This document shows positions 6,621 to 12,283 of a DNA stretch of 12,283 bases, one piece after another. The stretch is from the NCBI GenBank assembly GCA_013139625.1, contig WTAK01000486.1:1-12283 (forward strand), read 5' to 3'. The stretch is from Candidatus Delongbacteria bacterium (GTDB taxonomy: Bacteria > UBA4055). The notes under the pieces were generated by a model. That model had not been told where the DNA came from. It saw only the letters and a program-made list of their open reading frames with translations, and searched no databases. A program made the position numbers and the translations under genes. Each line of letters starts with the position of its first letter. The first letter of the stretch is position 1.

Positions 6621-7256
6621 TTATTTACCCGCAGAATTTAATTTCGATCTTCTGTAATATTTTATCCCTGGAATGATCTGGAATAAGATCATCATAAGTG
6701 CAAAAATTGGGAATGTATTATAACTTTTCATGTAGAACAGAACTATTCCACCTATCCACCAGCCGTATGCTAATCTCGTTGTAAATTTACAGTCGTTAAT
6801 AGATCCTGTAACGTAGTATGAGATACCCAGTATCAGAGAGATCACAGGAGTAATGGCCATAGAATTAATGATATAAGGATAAGGAATAAAATCTGAAATA
6901 TCCCTTTTATATTGAATTGTGCAAACCAAGGCAATTATGGTCATTGTAATACCGGAAGCACTCCAAAGGGCATTCTGTACTTTCAATCCGAAAGTTTCAG
7001 GCATATTCTTCTTCTTTACATTTCTGGCACTTAAATAAGAGTAAGTCCAACCTGATACCAGGATAAAACCCCATACATATAGTGTATAGTTCCAGTTATG
7101 GTTTATTCCGCTGAAATAATTTGTCATGATACCAATTACGACAATAATTCCCCAGATCACACTGGAAAGGCCGCTATCTTCAACTTTTTCTCTACTGTCT
7201 TTGATTATATTCTTGATGAATTCAAGTTCCAGTTCTGCTTTGTTTTTTTCTTCCAT
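6621..7256 (-). CDS. Six-helix membrane protein paired with the winged-helix regulator
   Basis: A 211-residue integral membrane protein of unknown function. A charged, helical cytoplasmic segment (1-30, rich in E and K) precedes six likely membrane helices at about 31-48, 58-75, 95-114, 128-150, 161-177 and 181-199, with basic connecting loops (NVKKK at 79-83) and a basic tail (YYRRSK). I see no transporter or enzyme motif. AAGGA lies seven bases before the ATG. The downstream winged-helix gene begins one base after its stop, so the pair is a module; the membrane protein may sense or respond to an envelope state that the regulator controls. This role is inferred only from context. Confidence 0.75.
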   Translation of the reverse strand: MEEKNKAELELEFIKNIIKDSREKVEDSGLSSVIWGIIVVIGIMTNYFSGINHNWNYTLYVWGFILVSGWTYSYLSARNVKKKNMPETFGLKVQNALWSASGITMTIIALVCTIQYKRDISDFIPYPYIINSMAITPVISLILGISYYVTGSINDCKFTTRLAYGWWIGGIVLFYMKSYNTFPIFALMMILFQIIPGIKYYRRSKLNSAGK

Positions 7257-7285
7257 GATGTATCCTTCTTTAATTGTTTTAAAAG

Positions 7286-7310
7286 AGGGGAGGGTTAGAA
7301 ACCCTCCCCT
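7286..7310. terminator. GC-rich palindrome after the lipoprotein gene, terminator-like
   Basis: A perfect 11-bp stem, AGGGGAGGGTT/AACCCTCCCCT (7286-7296, 7300-7310), has the loop AGA. On the minus strand it begins 10 bases after the lipoprotein stop codon and is followed by CTTTT, so it could terminate or attenuate transcription before the membrane-protein gene. On that strand it is preceded by TTGT and reads TGTAGGGG, matching the outer sequence of the repeat at 10995-11022. Confidence 0.7.
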
Positions 7311-7320
7311 ACAATTATTT

Positions 7321-8499
7321 TTAATCCATTGTTAATTCGAATACTTTGATCACTACATCTGCCTTTCCGCCTTCGCTGTAATTTTGCTCTATTGGAGTAG
7401 CAGCGATAAGATATTTCCCTTTAGCTCTGATCTTAAATCCTGCAAGTTCAGGTACTGCAACAGTTTTCAAAAAATGTCCCTGATCATTAAAGACATCAAA
7501 CTCTTGTCCTTCTTCTTTGAACATGCTTTCATTTACAGTTACCCAAAGATTATTTTTGCTGTCAATGAACATCTGAGTGATTGCACTCCGAAGGTTTGAA
7601 ACTTCTTTAAATTCAATCATCCCGCCCATATTTTTCTCTACTTTGTCCAAAGCTTCCTGAATACCTTCCATATCTTCTTTTGATCTTCTGAGAGGAGCAT
7701 ATTTTTTCTTTATTTCTTTGAGCCTTTTTCCACTGTAGTCATATTGATAGATTACATATTTATTCTTTGAAGTATCGGCGATATAAATATTTTCACCGGA
7801 TATCGCAGTTAATAGTCCTTGATCATCAGCATCAACATTTTTCATGTCAAACGGCTTAGTGTCTCCGGCAATTTTATCTTTAATATCATATTCAGATGTG
7901 CCGTTATATAAGCAAGTACCCATTTTAAAATCATTTGTACCCCATTGACCTTCAAAAACTTCACATCCAAACAATGGACCTTGATCAGTATAATAAAAAT
8001 TCTTTGCTCGGACAGCTCTCTTTGAAATATTATAGAACTTGATGAAATTACCATCCAGATCAAAAATTGACAATCTACCTGATCCATCAAATACATGAAC
8101 TTTATTTGTAGAGCTTACAACACTGATATCAATTGGGCTACTTGGGAATTCTCCGGGACCTTGACCTTTTGCTCCCCATTGACTCAGATATTTACCGTTC
8201 TTGTCAAATTTGAGTATGAATGATTTTACATTATCGACAACATAGAGGTTACCTTTATCATCTAGATCTGAGTTAAGGTCTGCTCTGTGCTGAGGAAAAT
8301 TTAATACGAAAGTCGTATCCTCGTCAGAGTTTTCAACTGTCATGATGTGCTGGATCTTATAAGTAAGATCTTTTTTTATTCCTTCCTTTGTGTTCTCAAT
8401 TATCTTTACACCGTCAACAATGGTTTCGATGTATGGTTGTTCTTTTGAGCATGAGAGAAGAAGGAGTGATGCCACGAGTAATGTTATTAGAGTTTTCAT
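7321..8499 (-). CDS. Six-bladed beta-propeller (NHL-like) lipoprotein
   Basis: A 392-residue predicted lipoprotein. The N-terminus MKTLITLLVASLLLLSC has a signal peptide with a lipobox LLSC, placing the lipidated cysteine at residue 17. The body reads as repeated propeller blades: LYVVDNVKSFILKFDKNGKYL (85-105) followed by GAKGQGPGEF (109-118), a typical loop of 6-bladed propeller/NHL lipoproteins; VHVFDGSGRLSIFDLDGNFIKF (134-155); IYIADTSKNKYVIYQYDYSGKRL near the middle; and LWVTVNESMFKEEGQEFDVFNDQGHFL near the C-terminus. Propellers of this kind usually bind ligands or proteins at the cell surface or in the periplasm; the partner is unknown. Its ATG shares one base with the stop of the upstream TPR gene (TAATG), and AAAGGA lies seven bases before the ATG. 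Confidence 0.83.
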   Translation of the reverse strand: MKTLITLLVASLLLLSCSKEQPYIETIVDGVKIIENTKEGIKKDLTYKIQHIMTVENSDEDTTFVLNFPQHRADLNSDLDDKGNLYVVDNVKSFILKFDKNGKYLSQWGAKGQGPGEFPSSPIDISVVSSTNKVHVFDGSGRLSIFDLDGNFIKFYNISKRAVRAKNFYYTDQGPLFGCEVFEGQWGTNDFKMGTCLYNGTSEYDIKDKIAGDTKPFDMKNVDADDQGLLTAISGENIYIADTSKNKYVIYQYDYSGKRLKEIKKKYAPLRRSKEDMEGIQEALDKVEKNMGGMIEFKEVSNLRSAITQMFIDSKNNLWVTVNESMFKEEGQEFDVFNDQGHFLKTVAVPELAGFKIRAKGKYLIAATPIEQNYSEGGKADVVIKVFELTMD

Positions 8500-9362
8500 T
8501 ATAGTTCCTTTAGTAGTTTTTTATATTCATCATCAGGGTTTATTTTGATAGCTTTCGCGATAGATTCCTTAGCTTTATTCTTATCACCTTTAAGTTGATA
8601 TATCTGTGCAAGTCTCCAATAAGCTCCATCTAACGAAGGTAAAGGGTGCTCAGGCTTATATTTAAGATATTCAGTGAGAGCTTCTATACCTTTATCAAGG
8701 CTCTTTTTAGAGAACACTGCATTCCTGCCAACTTGATAAAGTGATTCTAATGCTTTTGGATCAATGGATAAAGCTTTTTCAAAGTTACTCAATGCTTTGT
8801 CGTAGTCTTTTGTCTGCTGGTGCATTATCCCGATCGAATAATATGTATGAGCATTATTTGGATCGAGTTTTATTAGTTCGTCATACTCTGCGAATGCTTT
8901 GCCATACTCTTTTTCCTGAGAATAAAACTGAGCTTTGATCTCATGACCTTTGACAGGGGAGAGTTTAGCTACTTTTTCTGTAAGCTCCCAAGCCTTATCC
9001 TTATCACCACCGGCAATATAAGGAGCATTAAAGTAAAATGAAGCTAGATAATATATTGCATCAATGTTCTTAGTATCTTTTTTGATACTTAATTTGAGAT
9101 ATTTTTTTATCTTAGACGAATAAAGACCTTTACTCATAAAGTTTACATTGTTGATATCAGCTAGGTATGATTTTGCCAACCAGAGATATAGATCTGAATT
9201 ATTTTCATCTTTTTCTACTGCTTTTTTGTACCAATCGATAGCATTGTCGTAATCTTTATTATCATAGAATACTTTTGCTGTTTTTGCTTCCTGTGAATCT
9301 TTAGCGATCAGTGAGAATATTAATACTCCCATGATGATGAGTGTGAGTAATTTGCGTTTCAT
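8499..9362 (-). CDS. Secreted TPR-repeat protein
   Basis: A 287-residue protein with a probable N-terminal signal peptide or anchor (MKRKLLTLIIMGVLIFSLIA, cleavage near residue 20) followed by tetratricopeptide repeats. Repeats can be read at about 23-55 (AKVFYDNKDYDNAIDWYKKAVEKD in part), 99-136, 138-170, 171-204 (the clearest, with YYSIGIMHQQTKDYDKALSNF and AL-IDP), 205-240 and 245-279. The stretch around SKGLYSSKIKKYLKLSIKKD (77-96) is a less regular helical pair. TPRs hold protein partners; none is identifiable here, but the one-base overlap with the propeller lipoprotein gene suggests the two act in one envelope complex. GGGA precedes the start by five bases. No enzymatic domain is visible. 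Confidence 0.82.
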   Translation of the reverse strand: MKRKLLTLIIMGVLIFSLIAKDSQEAKTAKVFYDNKDYDNAIDWYKKAVEKDENNSDLYLWLAKSYLADINNVNFMSKGLYSSKIKKYLKLSIKKDTKNIDAIYYLASFYFNAPYIAGGDKDKAWELTEKVAKLSPVKGHEIKAQFYSQEKEYGKAFAEYDELIKLDPNNAHTYYSIGIMHQQTKDYDKALSNFEKALSIDPKALESLYQVGRNAVFSKKSLDKGIEALTEYLKYKPEHPLPSLDGAYWRLAQIYQLKGDKNKAKESIAKAIKINPDDEYKKLLKEL

Positions 9363-9513
9363 TTTGTTCCCTTTAATTTAATTTCGTAAAGTACTTTGTT
9401 TTATAAAGTGAAGATACGAAGATTGTTTTTTGTTGTCAAGTATTTTGTTTCAATTTAGAGAAAAATTTCGTAAATTAAGAGTTCATTATTAATACATTAT
9501 ATAGTAGGTCAAA
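9363..9513. promoter_or_regulatory. Divergent intergenic region between the TPR gene and purB
   Basis: About 150 AT-rich bases must hold promoters for both the minus-strand operon and purB. TTGTCA (9433-9438) is a possible -35 for purB, but the matching -10 (TAGAGA, 17 bases on) is poor, so I do not assert it. I see no purine-riboswitch-like or other RNA structure. Confidence 0.4.
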
Positions 9514-10947
9514 ATGAAAGATCAAACAATTTATCAAAATCCACTTATCGAGAGATATTCATCAAAAGAAATGAGTTATATTTTTTCTCCTGAGAATAAA
9601 TTTAAGACTTGGAGGAAGCTTTGGATAGCTTTGGCAGAATCTGAGAAAGAACTTGGGTTGAATGTTACTCAACAGCAGGTTGATGAGCTTAAGAAATATG
9701 AAGATACTATAAATTATGAAGATGCTATTGCCAGAGAGAAGATAGTTCGTCATGATGTTATGAGCCATGTTTATGCTTACGGATTACAATGTCCATTAGC
9801 TAAGCCGATCATTCATTTCGGAGCAACTTCTGCTTTTGTAGGTGATAACACGGATCTTATTCAGCTGAAAGAAGGTATCACAGAAGTTAAAAAGAAATTA
9901 TTAGTCCTTATTTCAAGAATAAAAAACTTTGCTTTATCAGAGAAGGATCGCCCAACTTTAGGTTTTACACATTATCAGGCAGCTCAGATAACGACTGTTG
10001 GTAAAAGAGCATCTCTTTGGTTGAATGAATTTATCTTAGACTTTGAAGAACTTGAGCATAACTTGGAGTCATTAAAGTTTCGAGGTGTGAAAGGAACTAC
10101 CGGAACTCAGGCATCTTTCATGTAGCTTTTTGAGAACAATGAAGATCAGGTTAAGAAACTTGACGAACTTGTCACAGAGAAATTGGGTTTTGACAAGAAG
10201 TACATAGTCACAGGTCAGACTTACAGCAGAAAAGTTGATTATAAAGTATTATCTCTGTTATCAGCAATAGCACAGTCTGCTCATAAGACCACAAATGATA
10301 TAAGATTACTTCAGAGCTTAAAAGAGATCGAAGAACCTTTTGAAAAAAGTCAGATCGGATCGTCCGCAATGGCTTACAAAAGAAATCCTATGAGATCTGA
10401 ACGCGTAGCATCACTTTCAAAGTTTGTAATGTCACTTACAACTTCAGTGGCAATGACAGCTTCAACTCAATGGTTCGAAAGAACTCTAGATGACAGTGCA
10501 AATAAAAGACTTTCTGTTCCGGAAGCTTTTTTAGCTATAGATGCAATTTTGATTATTTTAAATAATATTTTTGACGGAATGGTAGTTTACCCTAAGCAGA
10601 TCGAAAAAAGACTTCAATCTGAAATTCCTTTCATGGCAACTGAGAATATTATTATGAATGCTGTGAAGAAGGGAGGGGATAGACAAGAACTTCATGAGAA
10701 GATCAGGGAACTTTCAATGATAGCAGGTAAGAATGTAAAAGTTGAAGGTCTTGAGAATAACCTATTAGATCTTATCGCTGAAAATCCATCTTCTAATCTT
10801 TCTATGGATGAGCTTAAAGAGATGACTGATCCTAAGTTATATATCGGGAGAGCACCTAGTCAGGTTGTTGAATTTATTAAAGATATCGTTGATCCTATTT
10901 TAGCGAAGAATGTAGTAGAAGATGTCGATATTGAATTAAAGGTATAA
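9514..10947 (+). pseudogene. purB: Adenylosuccinate lyase with a single in-frame TAG at codon 204
   Basis: Adenylosuccinate lyase acts twice in purine synthesis, splitting fumarate from SAICAR and from adenylosuccinate. The reading frame covers 477 codons, the length of the human-like class (about 484), and is intact except for a TAG at 10123-10125. Similarity to ADSL is strong on both sides: IIHFGATSAFVGDNTDL (His101), GFTHYQAAQITTVGKR (His153), GVKGTTGTQASFM before the stop, then LFENNEDQVKKLDELVTEK, TGQTYSRKVD, the signature IGSSAMAYKRNPMRSE (281-296) with the catalytic serine, and WFERTLDDSANKR. The active site draws on both halves, so a truncated 203-residue product should be inactive. 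No ATG restart exists just after the stop. It may be a recent nonsense mutation, an error in the sequence, or a gene read through by a suppressor tRNA; otherwise the gene looks under selection. Confidence 0.9.
10123..10125 (+). other. In-frame amber codon inside purB
   Basis: TAG stands where many ADSL relatives have Gln, Glu or another polar residue in the motif TQASF-(L/M)-x-LF; CAG, AAG and GAG are each one base away. The frame continues without shift on both sides. Confidence 0.95.
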
Positions 10948-10952
10948 TCGTA

Positions 10953-10976
10953 GGGGAAGGCTCCCACGCCTTCCCT
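10953..10976. repeat. GTAGGGG-type hairpin after purB, copy 1
   Basis: The stem GGGGAAGGC/GCCTTCCCT (10953-10961, 10968-10976, ending in a G-T pair) has the loop TCCCAC. It begins five bases after the purB stop and is preceded by CGTA on its outer side. It lacks a following T run, so it is repeat-like rather than a typical terminator. Confidence 0.65.
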
Positions 10977-10997
10977 AATCGTGTAATTAAAAAATGT

Positions 10998-11028
10998 AGG
11001 GGACGATTTCTTTTCGTCCCCTTTTTTT
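10998..11028 (+). terminator. GTAGGGG-type hairpin with T run, probable purB terminator
   Basis: A perfect 9-bp stem, AGGGGACGA/TCGTCCCCT (10998-11006, 11014-11022), with a loop of TTTCTTT is followed directly by a run of T to 11028. It is a good intrinsic terminator for purB. The outer TGTAGGGG matches the palindrome at 7286-7310 read on the minus strand. Confidence 0.8.
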
Positions 11029-11043
11029 ATTTAAAATTTGTTT

Positions 11044-11073
11044 CGTGAGACGTAGCAGTGCTACGTCTTTACG
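11044..11073. repeat. AGACGT-type hairpin repeat, copy 2 (inverted)
   Basis: The palindrome AGACGTAGCA-G-TGCTACGTCT (11048-11068) has outer CGT (11044-11046) and ACG (11071-11073). Read on the minus strand it begins CGTAAAGACGT and ends ACGTCTCACG, the same frame as the repeat at 6253-6284 but with a different centre. It starts two bases after the fba stop codon on that strand and may also help end fba transcription. Confidence 0.7.
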
Positions 11074-11074
11074 A

Positions 11075-12058
11075 TTAATACCTGTCCGCAGATCCCAAGA
11101 CATTACGATTTTTATTTTTTATCATTTCCTTCAACTCATCTCTAGCAGGTCCAAGATATTTTCTAGGATCGAATTCTCCAGGTTTTTCAGTTAAGACTTT
11201 TCTAACCAAAGCAGTCATTACCATTCTACCATCAGTATCAATATTGATCTTACATACAGCTGATGTTGCTGCTTTTCTAAGTTGCTCTTCAGGAACTCCT
11301 ACTGCATTACCCATATCTCCACCATACTGCTTGATCATTTCAACATACTTTGGAAGTACTGATGACGAACCATGAAGTACGATCGGGAATCCCGGTATTC
11401 TTTTTTCACATTCTTCAAGAATATCAAATCTAAGTGGTGGTACTGATTCTCCGGGGCCTAATTTGAATTTGTAAGCACCGTGAGAAGTTCCAATTGAAAT
11501 TGCAAGGCTGTCAACGCCTGTTTTCTTCACGAAATCCTCAACTTCTTCAGGTTTTGTGTAGCTGCTTGTTTCATGAGAGACTTCATCTTCGATACCTGCT
11601 AATACTCCAAGTTCCCCTTCAACAGTCACATCTCTAGGATGAGCATATTCAACGACTTTTTTTGTTAAAGCAACATTTTCATCATAAGGTAAGCTTGAAC
11701 CGTCGATCATTACAGATGAGAAGCCATTGTCGATACAGCTTTTACAAAGTTCGAATGTATCACCATGGTCTAAATGTAAAGCGATAGGAATATTCGATCC
11801 TAATTCGTTCTTTGCCATGTCAGCAGCACCCATTGCCATATAGCGCAACAAAGTTGAGTTTGCGTAATTTCTTGCACCTTTCGATACTTGGATTATTACA
11901 GGTGATTTTGATTCGATACAACCATAGATGATAGCTTGAAGTTGCTCAAGGTTATTGAAATTATAAGCAGGAACTGCATAACCGCCATCCATTGCTCTTT
12001 TGAACATTTCACGAGTGTTAGAAAGTCCGATATCTTTAAAACTGATTGTTTCCGACAT
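11075..12058 (-). CDS. fba: Class II fructose-bisphosphate aldolase
   Basis: A 327-residue zinc-dependent aldolase that interconverts fructose 1,6-bisphosphate with dihydroxyacetone phosphate and glyceraldehyde 3-phosphate in glycolysis and gluconeogenesis. The chain carries YAVPAYNFNNLEQL (27-40), HLDHGD (95-100) with the catalytic aspartate 97 and zinc ligand His98, VEGELG (146-151), SIGTSHGAYKF (188-198) with zinc ligand His193, LHGSSS (228-233) with zinc ligand His229, and the phosphate/substrate motif KINIDTDGRM (270-279), ending with FDPRKYLGPARDELKEM. All expected catalytic residues are present and the length is typical. AAGGAG (12065-12070) stands six bases before the ATG. The gene is convergent with purB, with hairpins between them, and has an IS element inserted about 110 bases upstream. 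Confidence 0.95.
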   Translation of the reverse strand: MSETISFKDIGLSNTREMFKRAMDGGYAVPAYNFNNLEQLQAIIYGCIESKSPVIIQVSKGARNYANSTLLRYMAMGAADMAKNELGSNIPIALHLDHGDTFELCKSCIDNGFSSVMIDGSSLPYDENVALTKKVVEYAHPRDVTVEGELGVLAGIEDEVSHETSSYTKPEEVEDFVKKTGVDSLAISIGTSHGAYKFKLGPGESVPPLRFDILEECEKRIPGFPIVLHGSSSVLPKYVEMIKQYGGDMGNAVGVPEEQLRKAATSAVCKINIDTDGRMVMTALVRKVLTEKPGEFDPRKYLGPARDELKEMIKNKNRNVLGSADRY

Positions 12059-12064
12059 GATTTT

Positions 12065-12070
12065 CTCCTT
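12065..12070 (-). promoter_or_regulatory. Strong ribosome binding site of fba
   Basis: AAGGAG on the minus strand with a six-base spacer confirms the ATG at 12058 and suggests high expression. Confidence 0.8.
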
Positions 12071-12166
12071 TTTATTTTAATTTTATAATTTGAGTGGTAT
12101 TAATTTAAATAAAAATACGATTATAACCTAAAGTTTTTTTAAAAATATATCCACAGGGTCACTATA

Positions 12167-12192
12167 TGAACTGCACCCCATAAAGTGGACAC
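12167..12192 (+). repeat. Putative left terminal inverted repeat of the IS element
   Basis: This 26-bp stretch begins TG, as IS3-family ends do, and carries CTGCACCCC and AGTGGACAC. The partner repeat is outside the window, so the exact outer boundary is an estimate. Confidence 0.65.
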
Positions 12193-12232
12193 GGACAAAA
12201 AGGACATGTATATTACTGGATGGGAGGTTTTT

Positions 12233-12283
12233 ATGGAGAAGCGTAAGAAGTATAGTAAAGAGTTGAAATTACAGGCAGTTAAA
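12233..12283 (+). CDS. Transposase OrfA, N-terminal fragment at the window edge
   Basis: Seventeen codons are visible, MEKRKKYSKELKLQAVK, the typical basic start of IS3-family OrfA helix-turn-helix proteins (pattern RxYSxEFKxxAVK). GGGAGG (12222-12227) lies five bases before the ATG. In this family OrfA is usually joined to the DDE-domain OrfB by programmed frameshifting; the rest lies outside the window. Position 41 bases inside the inverted repeat supports the call. Confidence 0.8.
   Translation, partial: MEKRKKYSKELKLQAVK

Larger units (their letters stand above)
12167..12283 (+). mobile_element. Left end of an IS3-family (IS150-like) insertion sequence, partial
   Basis: The stretch beginning TGAACTGCACCCCATAAAGT at 12167 and continuing to GGACAC at 12192 resembles the left terminal inverted repeat of IS150-group elements (TG start, CTGCACCC, GTGGAC). 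A leader and an OrfA-like start follow. The element continues past the window, so its right end, target duplication and completeness cannot be judged. Confidence 0.8.

Noticed and set aside
7098..7335. Two overlapping plus-strand open frames (7098-7298 and 7126-7335)
   Set aside because: They are antisense to the membrane-protein gene and run through the 7286-7310 hairpin, with no homology or start signal.
9363..9513. Purine riboswitch or other leader RNA upstream of purB
   Set aside because: The region is short, strongly AT-rich and lacks the paired helices and conserved loop bases expected.
10183..10947. Separate C-terminal PurB gene starting at 10183
   Set aside because: The start would be a TTG inside conserved ADSL sequence without a clear ribosome site, 57 bases after the TAG and in the same frame; it is better read as the continuation of one interrupted gene.
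9514..10947. Frameshift as the cause of the purB break
   Set aside because: Both halves are in the same frame and conserved residues run right up to and beyond the TAG, so only a substitution is needed.
10953..11073. CRISPR array or tRNA cluster after purB
   Set aside because: The three hairpins differ in core sequence and spacing, with no constant repeat of 20 or more bases, and none folds as a tRNA.

Overview
This is an AT-rich stretch (roughly one third G+C by eye) of a bacterial chromosome with tightly packed genes on both strands. Gram-negative-style lipoprotein and TPR genes, an IS150-like insertion sequence and small GC-rich hairpins between genes suggest an uncultured or candidate-phylum bacterium, perhaps near the FCB group. 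That placement is an inference; there is no rRNA gene here to test it.

Left part (1-4840): a UDP-glucose 6-dehydrogenase gene (ugd, minus strand, cut by the window edge) diverges from a five-gene plus-strand run. The run encodes a Gfo/Idh/MocA-type sugar dehydrogenase, YggS (PLP homeostasis), YggT (two-repeat membrane protein), a DivIVA-domain protein, and a 211-residue protein that I read as a shortened, probably inactive relative of purine nucleoside phosphorylase. The first two genes at the divergent promoter point to nucleotide-sugar and envelope polysaccharide synthesis. The yggS-yggT-divIVA part matches the ylm/divIVA cell-division neighbourhood known from Gram-positive bacteria.

Middle part (4841-9362): a 75-bp nested inverted repeat is followed by ornithine aminotransferase (rocD). 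A bidirectional terminator separates rocD from a convergent minus-strand series: a TPR protein, a beta-propeller lipoprotein, a six-helix membrane protein and a small winged-helix regulator. The last two look like a coupled regulator/membrane pair.

Right part (9363-12283): adenylosuccinate lyase (purB) is complete and well conserved from end to end except for one in-frame TAG at codon 204. Three hairpins follow, then class II fructose-bisphosphate aldolase (fba, minus strand), then the left end of an IS3-family (IS150-like) element running off the window.

The points most worth a second look are the lone amber codon in purB (no complete gene here uses TAG as its stop), the degenerate nucleoside-phosphorylase-like gene attached to the DivIVA cluster, and a family of small hairpins with shared outer sequence and changing cores placed after genes.
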